From positions 261,427,575 to 261,491,574 of the forward strand of contig CM070873.1 in assembly GCA_036365515.1 (NCBI GenBank): 64,000 bases of DNA, written 5' to 3'. Under the pieces are notes generated by a model that did not search any database, was not told the origin of the DNA, and was given only the letters and a program-made list of their open reading frames with translations. Position 1 is the stretch's first letter. The number at the start of each line of letters is the position of its first letter. A program made the position numbers and the translations under genes. This stretch comes from Torymus aiolomorphi (taxonomy: Eukaryota; Arthropoda; Insecta; Hymenoptera; Torymidae). Below, piece by piece: positions 10,983 through 24,725 of the stretch.

Positions 10983-12695
10983 CTCTCTCGCCGCGTGTGT
11001 ACACACTTTGTCGAGGCAGCGGCTCGAAAGTGCCGCTAATGTGCCAGCGTGCCCTGCTTGCATTGAGCCTCTATACGCGCAAAATGAGAGTGAGCGCGCG
11101 CGTATACGCCATCACCACCGCCCCCCTGCCTGCGCGAGGAACTCGAGACGCTCGCGCGATTGTTATTATGCGCCCGGACAATAGGTACAGAGAAAGAGAG
11201 CGAGAGTCCGCGATAGGACGCGCACCGGAAGTCACCGGAAGACGACGATGTGCTGCCGCTACCCCTAGGCACAACGGAAGAGGCTCCGGGCGCGCTTCGG
11301 GAACGCCCCAGTCTCCGCTTCCTCAAAGGGCGCAGCTTGCTGTGTCTCGCGTGTACGCAACACGCCTCTCGACTTAACGATTTCTCGAATAGCGATCGCG
11401 AGTGTGTATATGTATATGTGTGTGTGTATGGAAGACGGCTGGATGCGGATGAATGCGCCGCGGTGGTGCGCGCGCCTAAAGGAGTCTATTAAAGACGCGA
11501 GTCGAGGGCATCCGTATACGCAGTCAGGGCCCAAATAGACATGTCGACTATTGTCCCGCGATTGACTGCCGACCTGAGAGGGGGGCCGCACATGCGTCCT
11601 TGATTTCGAGAGACTTCTCCGATGTTTTGTGAAGGTATAGGTCTCGGTATAGGTATACCTTTTCGATGTATCGAGTGCTCCGAGGTCAAAATAATTATCC
11701 TCGACGTTGGTTAATTCAGGCCGATCTATGACGTGTATACCCGAAATTTCAGCCCGCATTATATACAATGAAACGTATGTGTATATGCGGCAAGACAGAG
11801 GGCCGCGTTATTCGCGATAACGGCTGCACCAGCGCAAAGAGACACACAGAGGCGAAAATATAGGCGGCTTATTGGGAAAAGCGAACGAACCCGCTGCACA
11901 CACCGCTCGCATTCTCTCGGATTGCTACTACCACACTGTACGCTCTCTCTTTCTCCCTGCGTACAGGACAGTGTGCAAATATTGGTGCATTAACAATGCA
12001 GGCTAATTATGTTTTGGTACACCACGCGCGAGTGAGAGAGAGAGAGAGAGAGAGCTTCCGCGAGAGTTTGCCCTCTCCGGGGCGCTGGTGGGCTCGCGCG
12101 CGAGCGAGCGTTCGGGGGCCATTGTGATCAAGGCTTCGGCACACAGCCCGCGGGTCGGCGGCGCGTGCTCGCGTATATATACTAGCACAGTGGTAGGTAG
12201 ACTGTAGCTGTTAGCTGCCTCTCTCGCTCAGCCGTTAAATTAATTTTATCTCGTGTCCGGCATTAATTTTCAATCCCGACCAGGCCACGTGCCTGCGCGC
12301 GCCGCGTTTGCTGTGGGATATATCTGCTGCGAGCGCGGGTGGGAGAGCTGCTCATTTTGCGCGGTGTGAGTAGTGGAGATTCGCGAAAGAGAGAAAGAGG
12401 GAGGGAGAGGTAGTTCCCAGCCTTCCAGCCCACCGAATTTCTTTTTTTCGTGTTGGAAGTTTTAACTGAGATTAAATCCTTGGTTTTTCAGATGTGTGCT
12501 GCGTTTGCTTTTTTAAAATAGTTTTACGTTAAAATTATAAGAATTTTTAATTTTTTTATATTTTGTTTGTTTAGCTATTTATGGATTGGAGTTGATTAGA
12601 AAGATGCCGAGCTAAAGTGCTGAAAACCCGTATTCGAATTGGATAATAGCTTTCATTCTAATCGAGGGGGTTGCTCGCAGCTGTGGAATTAAAAG
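7670..12695. other. Mosaic non-coding block
   Basis: GC-rich, CpG-rich segments (about 7670-8400, 8730-9120, 9700-12420) alternate with AT-rich ones (8450-8720, 9180-9480, 12430-12600). Pyrimidine or purine dinucleotide tracts lie at 7766-7788 (CT), 10949-10989 (CT, interrupted) and 12034-12054 (GA). At 8148-8157 a plus-strand ATG is followed after ten bases by a perfect GTAAGT donor, which I did not accept as an exon. Overlapping open frames around 10600-11770 occur in several frames at once, as expected for CpG-rich DNA with few stops. I see no gene that I can support. Confidence 0.55.
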
Positions 12696-12847
<152 letters not shown>

Positions 12848-15800
12848 GCTGATTTATGACCGTTGGTACAGGTCCAATAGCAGACTTATGAAATGAGTAT
12901 AATGCAGAGTGGATACCGAAAAAATGTGGAAATTGAATCGTATTATTGCATTGATTCTAAAGTAACAACCAAATTTGTTATAAATAACTGTTCGGAAATA
13001 AGCACTGTTTGATTAACATTATTGAACTGTATAACTTTACAATGATGAAAAACGATATTTCGTACAATATTATTTGTCAAAATTACATTAATTTATTATT
13101 CGATTAATTTTCGCAATTCTAATAATTACCCAATTGTAAGCTGCACTTTCAACTTTGGCAAATGAATTTAACACCAGAAAGAATTCTACGCAAATAAACA
13201 AGGCACTTTATAATAACGCGCCAATCAGAAATAATTATAAGTATTTGAAATATGTGATTATTCATCAGAAGTTCGTAAACTTATTATACCCGCATAAATG
13301 TTCGGAACATTTCAAAATCCCATACAAAAATATCATTAAAATAACATTAATAATAAATTTACCCCGATATAGCCCCATAATGACGAGGGATAATTCTATC
13401 ACAATCACCTCGAGCTATTTGCATTTGACCCGGTAAATCTATTTACGCAAGACACGCTGATGATACTCGGCATATGCTTACGCACAAATAAACGACGCCG
13501 GCGATTCGCCCACTTCATCGGAGCATAAAATCCATAATAGACGCGGACTTCTCTCCCGATATTCGGTAATAAAGCCCTGCGGCTGCCGCTGTCGTATACG
13601 CGCGCGCGCAACTCCAAAAGTATTACGAGAGTTATGGAGGGAGAGAAGCCGGGAGAAGGGCGCGACGCCCGAAACTCCCGAAGAAGGGGAACAGATGTTT
13701 TTGAGAGCGAGAGCGCGAGAGCTAACATCGTAATCTATGTTCCGCAACATCGTAATTAAGGAAAAATGGAACTGCGCTTCACCATAACTCATGCCCGCCC
13801 GAAATTTCTCTCTCGCCTCGACGAGTCGACCGAAGTGATTTCTTCCTGCGAATCATGACTTTTTCCTTCGGCTTCGCCCCCCACGCCTCGTTTCAATAAT
13901 ACATTTCTTCCGAGGAGAGAGGGAGAGGAATTCGCTTGGATTAACAGGCATCGATTGCCGTGGCGATATGTCGGCCGGATAAGAGCGCAGACAGATAAGT
14001 GGGAGGCAGAAAGATTGCGCGATGTGAGAGAGACGCGGAGACAATGTTTAGTAATTTTTTATTATCGGGGTGATCTTTTACATATAAATGTGTGAGTGTT
14101 GAGTAATTCATCATGATTTCAGGTTCGAGAAACATTTGTCATTGATGTAAATGTTGATTGTTCTTTCAAGTAAATAACAACTAATTAAACTGCTTTTTGT
14201 GCACAATACAAAAAATAATCTCGACGATAATGAGGTAATTAGCGTATTTTAATTAACTAGCTATAATTGCATACGTGCTGGTTATACATTTTCTAATTGA
14301 AAGCTCACGTAAGTTTGTATTATTCAAAAATAATCGAAAAACAGAGCTTTATTCTACGGCGATATTCATCACCACCAATTTTTTGTTCAAAATGCACAAT
14401 ATTCGCCAAAACCACGATGATTCAGTTACAGCAGGACATAAAAACCAAAATAAAAGTATTCTTCAATAAAACCCGAAACCATCTCACCGTAACTGTCTAT
14501 CCGGCGATAAGCCTAATAATCAACCATTTACCGCCCCAGTCACACTTTCGCAAAGCACGCGCACCCACACCAACCACCGCGATAGATTCCTATTTTTTAG
14601 GACGAAGTTCAATGGGCTCTCGCGCGGATATCGCAAGATATACAGCGCAGCGCTCTGCCACTATATAATATATATACCTACACCCCCGCGGCTGCCGCCG
14701 AAAAGAATACGAATCGAATGGAATCTGGCGGGCCGAATCTCACGCCCGTGTCGTAAACAAGAATCAACAAAAGACTGACCTTCTCTCGGCGATCCCTTTG
14801 CCCCCTGGGTGCGCGGGGGGAGGGCCACTTTGGTGAATCGAAGCGTTCTCGCCACCTCTCGAGATAAAGAGAATTTAAAGTTTAAAGCCAACCAGGGTTA
14901 TTTTCCGTGTCCCGGGCGCGTGCGTTCGCGAAAAAGGAGGAGGAAAATAGCGCAAAGGGTGTGTGTTAGTGCGAGAGAGCTGCCTGGCCACTTCTGGCAG
15001 ATATGATCTTAGACCGGCGAGAGAGAGCGGCTGCAGCAGCGCTAGTGCGCGGCATTAAACGAAAAAGCCGGTGCGAGGAACGAGCGGGGAATCAGAAAAG
15101 TACTTTTTCTCCCGATTCGACGATCGGCTGCGCGCGCCCATATAGTCGACTCTCCGTATCGGGAAAAGTTCTCGCGCGGGAGAGTGCACGGCGTTTTATA
15201 TACTCGAAATTGCCGAAAAAGGGGCAGGGGAGGAGTGTGCGAGGGATTTAGGAGTATCCTGGTTGGAAATACAAGTTTTGTTGCTGTAATTAAAGTAATA
15301 TATGTTATACATGTTGTTGACTTTGGACTGTGAACTTATTTATTAGTTTTAAAGTAATTCAAATACATTATCCCTTCAATTTAGTTAATTGAAATTATAA
15401 AATCATAACTTTTTATCACATGAATTTATTGAGAACTTGAGTGACATTTTATTCAAATAAATAAAATTTTAACTGTACATCACTAAACAAATCGTTAAAC
15501 TTTCTCTCCAAGAGTCCAGAAAGCAAGCAACCCCCAAGCATTTCCATAGAACATCAATCCAGCTCATCGCTCCTGACCGTTAAAAAAGGTGATATATGCG
15601 TTCTATTGAATCCACCTAACGACGCCCCCCGCGCGCCTCTCGGACAGCACACACACACACACACACACACATCCTGCCGATTGTCCGATCTCGAGTCTCA
15701 GATATACACGCAGACCCCGAGGAGAGCGTGAATCGTTGTAGATAAGAAATCGTGCGCACGGATATCTCAATCGGGCGCTCGATCAGGCGCCGTTGAAAGA

Positions 15801-16406
15801 CAGAAGTGCGCGCGAGAAGGCAAATGGCTCACTGAGCGTCGTACAGTAGGAAAGCATTCACCGGAGAAGAATAGCCTCAAACGCGATTCTATTCATGCAT
15901 GAGGCGCACACGCGCGCGCGTGGAGTGTCCCGGAGAGGAGGGGATGGGCGCAGCGAACGGGAGGAGATCGACTATATGGTGAGCAAAAAAAAGGAGAGAA
16001 AGAAAGAAAAGAGAGAATCGAAAAAAAAACGACGAAAGAGAGGTAGGGCGGGAATGTCGGGCGGAAGAGGGTAGATCGAATGCATCTGGGAATCGAATGT
16101 CTTTGATGACGACTGTATCTCTCGACGACTCGCACTCGACGCGAGAAATCCGCAATTGTGGAGACGAGAAACGAAAAAGAAAATCCGACGACGTAATTGA
16201 TGGACAGTCGGAGGTGAATGACGCGAACGGGGAAAGGGGGGAAGTGTGAGGGAATGAGATTTGAGAGAGAGAGAAAGAAAAAGGAACAAAGTTGTTGATC
16301 GTGCCTCACCCCTTTTAGGGGCGCGAAAAGGACGTATAAGAGAGAAGGCGTCGACGAAAGGGTGTATGTGTAAGACACTGTCGTGTGTGAGTGGGAGAAA
16401 ACTGAC

Positions 16407-16407
<1 letters not shown>
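12848..16407. other. Mosaic non-coding block
   Basis: 12850-13440 and 14040-14530 are AT-rich, 13440-14040 and 14560-15250 are GC-rich, 15250-15560 is AT-rich and 15600-16400 is GC-rich with purine-rich stretches. A CA run lies at 15647-15670. Nothing with paired splice sites and an open frame, and no structural RNA, stands out. Confidence 0.5.

Positions 16408-16449
<42 letters not shown>
16408..16449. repeat. (CT)n microsatellite
   Basis: About 21 pure CT units between GC-rich flanks. Confidence 0.95.
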
Positions 16450-16451
<2 letters not shown>

Positions 16452-16984
16452 CACCGACGGTGTAAACGTACACAATCGTGATCAGGAGAGTCTTAACCTG
16501 CGCCTGTTTGCCGTAAAATCTTTATTTTTCTCTCCCAATCCTTTGGAAATCGATGGAAATGAAATTTATCGGCCGGCCGGATATCGGATTGCCGCTGAGA
16601 ATTTCGAGCTGGGATGTAGACAACATTGCGTTTTACGAGGATTCGTTAAGCATTTTCTTTTTCACTCGTTTTTACGCCTTTTTAAACAAGAGCCCACGTG
16701 TTGATACTGCTGATTTGATTGACAGGATCTTTTTCATCGCGTACGGAATTCGGAAATTCGAAAACTAGAACTTTACCAGTCCTAGATAAACAAAATGAAT
16801 TTAAAAAGGCAACAAAAAAATAATAGAAGGGATTAAAAGACGTTATCAAACACGTAACCTGCAAGTTAAAAAATACAAGCGAGAGAGAGAGAGAATCCAA
16901 ACCAGACCGTTTTTTAACCTGCGAGCTCGAGTTGGGTCGGACAGGTTTTGCAGGAAAAGCAAGGGTCGTGCGGAGCGCAACGAG

Positions 16985-16988
<4 letters not shown>

Positions 16989-17048
<60 letters not shown>
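16989..17048. repeat. (GA)n microsatellite
   Basis: About 60 bp of pure AG/GA, followed by a degenerate purine tract to about 17082. Confidence 0.95.
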
Positions 17049-17056
<8 letters not shown>

Positions 17057-17082
17057 CGAGAAGAGAGAGAGAAAGAGAGAAG

Positions 17083-19708
17083 GATATCGCGCGGCGCCTA
17101 TTGTTTGCGGTTAACCCATCGCGCGTGCGTTTCCGGAATTTCGATTAAAAAGGAAAAGTACGGGATGAATTATTATTTGGATACGTATGTGCTTCCTCGG
17201 GCGTGAGAAAGCGCTCAAACTGGTGGTATTGATTACCTGAAGGAGGTAAGGATTTATGGCCGGGCGATGAGATGTGTGACGAGAGCCCGGAAAAAAATAC
17301 TCGTACGTCACTTAAAACGACATTTTCAATATGTACGAAAAGTGATTTTTTTACTCTTGTTTCTGTGATGTACTATATTTTTTCGATCTTGATGATTATT
17401 TGTAAATTATATCGATAAACGTAAGTAAATTAGATAACAGATTTCAACTTTTCATTGTTAGGACAATTAAAAATTTTCAATAATTAAAAGTGGAATTCGA
17501 CCTTTAATCCTTTAAATTGACCTTTAATTTAAGTACAAATATCTAGCCAACCATTAAAATTGTTTATATTTAGAATTAGAATTAAAATTATAGAATCATA
17601 AAAGTTAATTTAATAACAAAGGATTCAAGTTCTTATACAAGGAATATCTCTTACGTTCATTCTTATTTAAAACAACGCTTCATGGATAGTAATTATTATA
17701 CATACAGTATTATTACACTATTAAATATTATAGATAAGTTAGATAGAATAAAAATACATCCGCACTAGTAGTAGATTAAATGACTGTTATAAATATATAT
17801 AATGAAAATGTACTAATGAATTTAAAAAAAAAAGAACCAACATAAAAACGCACCGATAACTTTTAGCAAGCACATTACATTTGTTCGTTCCTCGACTACA
17901 TTTAATTTTTAATTTTTAACTTTCAGTACATCTACAGGTACACCGCCCATAAATAAGACGCTGCTAATAAACGCCGGCAATAATTCACGGAAACACTTGG
18001 CTCGAGAGAGAAAGAAGAGACGACAGATCCCCTGAGTGATAATTCGCTTTTGATGCGACAAAACGAGACGCGAAAGAGGCGCGCACTTCGAGGGCCGAAG
18101 AAGAATCCAGTCGGCGTTCGATGGGGCGCGCGCGCGCACGCCTGCAGTCTGCCGCCGCGTTCTACGAATAATGAAGGCGATAAATAACTGATGAGGATTC
18201 GAGCGTGTATACGCGCGAGACAAAGGGATTCAATTTTGGCGCAGACTCGAATCGAATGCCCATCAAATATGAATCAAAAAGTATTGGCTCGTGGAGGAGT
18301 GATACATAAATCGTCGGAGGATGAACGTAGTGAAAAAGTTCGAGTGGACCGGGGTGGATTGCAATTTGATGCGCGTTGAATGTAAAGTATGAATAAAGAG
18401 AAAAAAAGGAAAAAATTTTTAGTACAAATTGAAATACAAATTAATCAAGTAAAATAAAATGTTCAGTATTTAAAGCATATTTGAAGCGTGTAAAATCACG
18501 CTTTTTCATGTCTGCTCAATACACTCGATCAATCAATCAAGCCTCGAAACCGAATCTCAAAAAGAGTGAGAGAGATGGAGTCTCACTCGCGCCGTGTACG
18601 GCTATCGGGGCAATCCCATTTTCGCGCGCGCAAAGTACCTTTGACCATCGGCTCATTGGTTGCGTAGAGTACATACACACTTCGCATTAAATGATAAATT
18701 GACGCTTTTGACATCGTATTAGTTACGCGCGCTTTACAAGTAATAACCGTGCGCGCTCACCTCTGCGTCGAGGATTCGCACACAAATACACATACGCTTT
18801 GCATGCGCGTCCAGGTGGTAGTGGTGGCGGTATGAAACGCGCGCGCGCGTGTGCATTAGACATCAAACGGCCGAGGACTGGCCTTTGATCAAAACTCGTG
18901 TCATTCGCGCGATGACTCTTGTCGTGCGGTCTGCCGGTAATCCGCGCCGATAAGTCCGTCGCACGTCTATACTATATAGATATATACAACTACGCACTGC
19001 TGCTGTCGGACGTTTAATTAATTTTGCGATTGACGCGCGTCGTCGCTACCAGCCGGGCTATTTAATTGTTTTCTGTGCGAGAGGAAAAATCGGTTTCGAT
19101 ACAGTTTCGGGCTTTATTTTTCGGATATGAACGTGAGCGGCTCAATGTAGTGGGAGAGGAGAAAAATCTGCGCGAGAATCGGTCGAGCGGAACGGAGTAC
19201 GAGAGATTTCAGGAGGACGAGGCATGTATACAGCCAGAAGATGCCGATGACGGTTCGCCGAGGAAACGATTAATAGTTCCGTCAGGGGACTCGATATCAC
19301 GTATATGTATATAGATACTATTACCACTACTAGTGCTAGTGCTAAGATACACGTACGACGACGTCAGCGTCTACACGATATCAGCCAAATGGCTTACACA
19401 GGGTCGCACTCTCCGCGGTTTGGCCTTTTTGCCATCGCTACATGTAATATATATTATAGACGATGTTGACCGCGTCCGTAATCGATTTCTTATATATATA
19501 TATATATATACGCACGACCCCTCTGACATCCCCAATAATCATAACGCGCAGATATACTTATTCCCTCCCTCACTTCCTCTCTCTTGCGCCACTTTTTTCC
19601 GAAACCAGAACGCGTAACGTATAAACGAGGAAACCTAAAACCGCGCCCCCGTCAAAAGAGAAGTCTTCATAATTAAAAAGAGAGAGAGAGAGAGCGCGTG
19701 CTCATGCT

Positions 19709-19712
<4 letters not shown>
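17083..19712. other. Mosaic non-coding block
   Basis: 17300-17920 is strongly AT-rich, and 17940-18370 and 18540-19660 are GC-rich with CGCG runs. A TA run lies near 19493-19510 and a short GA run at 19680-19694. I see no supportable gene, RNA or element. Confidence 0.5.

Positions 19713-19778
<66 letters not shown>
19713..19778. repeat. (GA)n microsatellite
   Basis: About 66 bp of pure GA. A shorter GA run (19680-19694) lies 18 bp before it, so the two may be one array broken by a short non-repeat segment. Confidence 0.95.
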
Positions 19779-19779
<1 letters not shown>

Positions 19780-22740
19780 AAACTCACGCGAACGAGCGAG
19801 CGAGTTAGGGAGATGATAAAAGAAGGTTAAAACGCGCGTGCATTTAAAACCGCAAGTTATACAAGAGCTCCTCGCTCTCTTTCGCATAAGGGCCGTTAGC
19901 AAAGGATTTGCGGAGACGTCGACGGCGGTGCGAATCCGAAAATCGAGGCGGCGCGCTCGCGCTAAATATTCTCCTCTCTTGCCTCTCTCGTCCTAATGGG
20001 GTCCCCCGTCTCTGAGGGCACTTGAGGGTGTGTAATTGCTAGAATCCACGACCCCGCGAGAGAGAGAGAGAGCGAGCACTACTATATACTATACCACCAC
20101 CACACCGCATTACGCGCGAGAGTGTATAGGGTGCGTGCGAGCGCACACCACGGATATATAAGCTCTCTCCCCCTCCTTGTATACATACACACGCATACGT
20201 ACGTACAGGGTGTTTCGCAAATCCTGACTACTCTCTTGACCTGACACGGCTCAAAGCGAGAGCGAGCGAGAGAGCGAGCGAGTAGTAAAATATCCAGCCG
20301 CGCGGCCTTTTTATTTACTTCGCACATCTAATTACACTGTAAATATTCTCTCTCACTCTCTCGTGTGCTACTGGAGCAGCCCTGGCGAGCGTGAATGCGC
20401 TTTCGTGTAATGAATTTGTGAATGAGCTTTACGTTCGTGTAAACGCTTGCGGGTTAGATCTTAATTTAGAACTGCTGGTCTACTAAGTCTTTCGAATATA
20501 ATATACGTATACATGTATGCGCGCTTTGTAATGACACACTTTCCTCTATAATTTCGCAAAAACTTTACATGACGGCTTTTTATGAGAACGATAAAACACG
20601 TAAGTCTTACCGGTGAATCGATATTTCGTGTAAGCTTAGTACCTCGCCTTCGCAAAACATAAAATTAAAACACATTTTCTCTCTTCTAATCTTACATTTA
20701 AATTGATAAACGCACATTTCACTCCTTCATCCCGTACAGCGAGAGCCCCCAAAACTCTATGCCATTGTGCAGAAAAAGACTTGATAAGATTTTAATTGAG
20801 CCTTAAAAAGAAGAAGGGAATATAAAAAGCGGGCTCGCGCGCGCTCGCCTACGGATATCGAACACCCGTAGAAAGTATCCCCTCACGCACACACATACAC
20901 GCGCGCACAAAACGGATCCGCTCGGCGTATAAGGGGTTAAACGACGAGCCACTAGAAAGCGATCCCCATCCGTACGAGCAATTGCACCCGCGCTCGATGC
21001 TCTTTTCTGCCTACGCTCTCTCTCTCTCTCTCTCTCTTTCTTCTTCCTCCTCGTCGTGCGCGCGCTAGACAGATGGCCGCGCGGAGTTTTTGTTTCAAGA
21101 TTCCCCGCGTCACAATCGTCGCATTAGCGAACAAAACGCGCGCGGCACGACGCGGAGACGAACCGATGGCGATCGTGTCGCACGTATATACTATGCACGC
21201 GGCCACATGTCCAAACAGCGATTGGCGAGGTTACGATTCAATGGTAAGTAATGAAATTCATAATCGGCCATGCAGCGGTACTCTTTTTTCTCTCTCTCTG
21301 AATGCAAAGGCAATGTGTATTCATGGGCTCTTCGGCTGGTATTGGGTTTGCACTGGACAATGGGCTTGGCCGATCGATATGTGCGGGTTTCAGAATTTAA
21401 TTGACAGGCTACGGAGTATTGCGTGGTTGCTTTATTTAATTGTTAATTATTACGCTATGTTTCTTATTGATTAAATTGTGTTTTCTGAAATATTTTTTGA
21501 ATATTGTAAGTGAAAACTGTAGCTATTCAATTTTCAAAAGTTGAAAAGTAGTCGTTATGCCTGTTAAATAAGTGCTAAGTTGAGCACTTGTTTGAAAAAG
21601 TTAACGACTTTGCATTTACTTAGTATACATATTCACTCATTTGACTGATTTACAGTTATTCAATTTTGTAGGGTACTTTTTTGTACGATATTTCAATATT
21701 TTCTCAAGTAAGTCATTGAAGAATATAGATTAAATAAGTGTGCAATACTCCTCCAATAGTCTTTGACATTTACGATCCGTTAATAGGAAAAAAAGTCGGT
21801 CCTGCGTCGCCCCCAAATATTTTTCTCATCCCGAGGGCGCGCGATCTCCGCGCTGTCAATAACCGTCTCGAATGCGAGAAAAGTCGTAAAATCATCATTC
21901 GACACTCGAAGAAGTTCCCAAAAACAGTCTCCCCTTTGTCTCGAATTCCTCCAAACGCCCGTAAAAAGAAAGAGTCAAGTGCACGCCGTATCCTCGTAAA
22001 TCGGTCTCCAAAACAATTATTCACTTGTACCGTCGGAAATCATAAAAATAAAAGCCCCGCACTCTAAAGCGCGACATTAAACTCGAAGAAAGCGTGACAC
22101 CACGACGATCGCCCCGGCGACAGACTCATTTTTCACGGCGGCCAGTGCACGGAGCGTTCATTCATCGACACATAGAGTCGAAAAGCACATTAGCGATGCA
22201 CGTGACGCAACTCTCTTTCTCTCTCCGACACACATATATCCCCGGCATTATGACAGCCGCCTGCAACGTCGTGTACGCGAATCCGAATTCCGTGCGCGTG
22301 TACGCGCGATCGACGGGCGCAGGTCAGAAGCCACGGACTACTACTACACAGCTTCTCTTTCTCTCTCTCTCCCCCTAATGGATTTCACTCATTTTTCTCT
22401 CCCCCGACGTCCCGCTGCTGCGCGCGAGCGCTGTAGTACTGGCCCGACACCCCAAGCATCTCGAGCGTGTATACGCGCAGTAGCGAGCGAAGCGGGAAAG
22501 AGAAAGAGAGAGAAACGCTTGTTCTTCCTCTTTGCTGCTCTATGTACGCGCGCGACCCGGCTTTATTCATTCATTCGGCACCCGTGTATGTATCGATGCT
22601 AAAAGTGAGTTTAGGGGCGTGTGATTTCATCATTCTCTTCAATTCCTTTTCGCTTTATTCGCTTTGCTCTACTCACTTTACTCCACTTTATTTATATACT
22701 TTTGTAATTATCTCTCGATTTTCCCCGGGGTTCTGGCCAT
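19779..22740. other. GC-rich block with an AT-rich break and a small palindrome
   Basis: Most of this stretch is CpG-rich, with GA or CT runs at about 20058-20073 and 21016-21038. 21470-21740 is AT-rich and contains a 60-bp imperfect palindrome (21550-21609) with AGTCGTTA ends and an AAGTGCT/AGCACTT centre. A plus-strand frame from ATG 21073 reaches a GTAAGT donor at 21244 after 57 codons, and a minus-strand ATG frame (20658-20610) reaches GTAAGA. Neither shows a known domain or a matching partner exon. Confidence 0.45.
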
Positions 22741-23477
22741 TATAGGTCGACATGACAATATATTGATAAATTATTTATAGATTCTAAAAATACAAAAGTT
22801 CTTATACATTTAAAGAATATTCAGCGAAAGTCTTAGTGAACGCGAAATTATAGTAAAACATATTTTTGAAACAAGTAGCGGTTATTCAAATTATCAGAAA
22901 TGATAAAACCAAAAGGAGAAGATCATTTGAAATGTAAATAATATTTGTACCGCTGTTTGTAATTATTGTTTTTTGATTTTCAATGCCACATTATTAGTAT
23001 CGTAGCTATTAGGGGACACATATTATGTATGAACAAAAAGTTATCGTCGCAATACGTTGTGTCTTTGACAGGTGGCGATTTTATCAATTTACTCTGACGA
23101 GACAGATTTTGTGATTATTTTTTATCACGTACATTTTGCATCAGTGCACAATGTATAGAGAAATTCTTTCAAGAATAAATTTTTGTCATTGATAAATAAA
23201 CGTGATATACTATACCATGATCACAGAATTAGTAGTATCTAAATATCAGGGCAATAAAATAAACCAATTACTGCAGATTAATCTATTTTTCATTCGTTAA
23301 GTCAATGAAATTCATCAAGTTTTCAAATAGAATTTATATTTTAACCTCAAATAAATGAAATTCATAGTTTCAGAAATTATATTTCTGTAGTTTTCGCTTC
23401 GTATATAAATACGAAATTCAATAAGAAAAGATACTAACAAAAACATTTTTTTATATATTGTTAATATCACATATTAT

Positions 23478-23645
23478 ATGTTTTATCTTATTTTTTGTAA
23501 GGCCAGCTCTTATATATCTGATACGTCTGATGATACATCAAGAAATTTCTCTCGGCAGTCGATGAAGCAAGATAATTCTAGTAAGAAAGATAGCCAAAAC
23601 ACAGACTCATTTCCGTTAACTTTTCGCGTAATATTTTTTTTCTAA
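23478..23645 (+). CDS. Small unassigned ORF, 55 aa
   Basis: The ATG frame encodes a short hydrophobic start (MFYLIFCKA) followed by a polar Ser/Asp/Thr-rich segment (SSYISDTSDDTSRNF and onward), ending in a Phe-rich tail and TAA. The Ser/Asp bias is unlike the lysine/isoleucine-rich translations of the surrounding AT-rich DNA. No family is recognised, there is no Kozak or promoter support, and it could be chance or an exon fragment. Confidence 0.12.
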   Translation: MFYLIFCKASSYISDTSDDTSRNFSRQSMKQDNSSKKDSQNTDSFPLTFRVIFFF

Positions 23646-24231
23646 TCCAAACATTTCGGCTCACTAGCACCAGAAGAATATTTACATTTTTATTATTCAA
23701 TTTTATTTATTTTCATTGCATAACCATGTTTTCCTATCAAGATTTGCATCGATGATAAATGGCGATAAAAATGCTTTTTACTAGCTTTGCGTATATCCAC
23801 TCAGTTATCTTAATATTGATTTGCCAATTACCGAATTAGACTCCGTGATAAAAGTATGACCCAATCATTATTGATAAGAAGCAACCATATTCTCAGAAGG
23901 TAAATAAGAGTATCATGCGTATCTAATGATGCATACGCAAACAATGAATTGCGACTAATTTTTACACATTTTAGCCATTTTTCGGTTAATTTTCATTGAA
24001 AATACGATCACAATAAGTGTAAACAAATTTTTCACGAAAAAGAAGAGATTATTTTTGTATTTGTTTATTATGAAATAAAGAACCAAAATTTGAAGGCAAA
24101 AAGTACACAATTTTTTTTTTAATAAAATTATTTTCGAAATATATTCGGTAAAAACGCAGATCCTTTAATCTGATATTTTTTGCAATCCTGCAACAATTTC
24201 GAGAGACGTGCATCCATATAGAGCCCTAAAA

Positions 24232-24725
24232 TCAGGAATTGAGGCATTTTTCGAATACGTTTATTACTATTAAGATTTCCAAGTTTTTCTCTCCGGCGAA
24301 GTTCGAAGTCAAGGCATGCAAGTCTCCAATGCGCGTGATGTGGTTCTTGCAGTTCGCGTGCCTACAAGCAAGGACGAAGCGGTGAGCGAAACAAGAAGTC
24401 GATAAGGTAAATAGGTACTTCGTAAAGTTCGCCGAAGGGAGTATGTAGAAAATGACGCGAATTACGGGGCTTAACATAAATGTCGAATGCACCCAGCCAA
24501 CACCTCTTGCTCACATGCAAAAAATGGTCAACAAATGAGTTGCAGGCTTCTCGTCTAGTGGCAGTAGTTTTGAGGTCGTTAAAAATAAGATGCTTATTCA
24601 CTTGTGCTTTAACGATATCATTACTACTTGACAGTTAATGGTATAAAGCGAGTCTGTAATCCGGGTTTCACAAAGATTACCATCGACGAATGTACGAGGG
24701 TCATTAAGTGACTTGTGTTTTAGAG
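24232..24725 (-). pseudogene. Unassigned decayed coding-like segment
   Basis: Three overlapping minus-strand frames read one after another as protein-like sequence: about 24740-24610, then 24598-24362, then about 24400-24232. The middle piece contains TTATRREACNSFVDHFLHV and FGELYEVPIYLIDFLF. Composition is balanced, with Cys, His, Trp and Arg, unlike chance translation of AT-rich DNA. The switches between frames would be frameshifts in a dead gene. I do not recognise the family. A transposon or a captured gene are both possible, and chance is not excluded. Confidence 0.25.

Noticed and set aside
21073..21243. 57-codon plus-strand frame ending at GTAAGT
   Set aside because: No recognised domain and no partner exon. 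The frame lies in CpG-rich sequence where stops are scarce.
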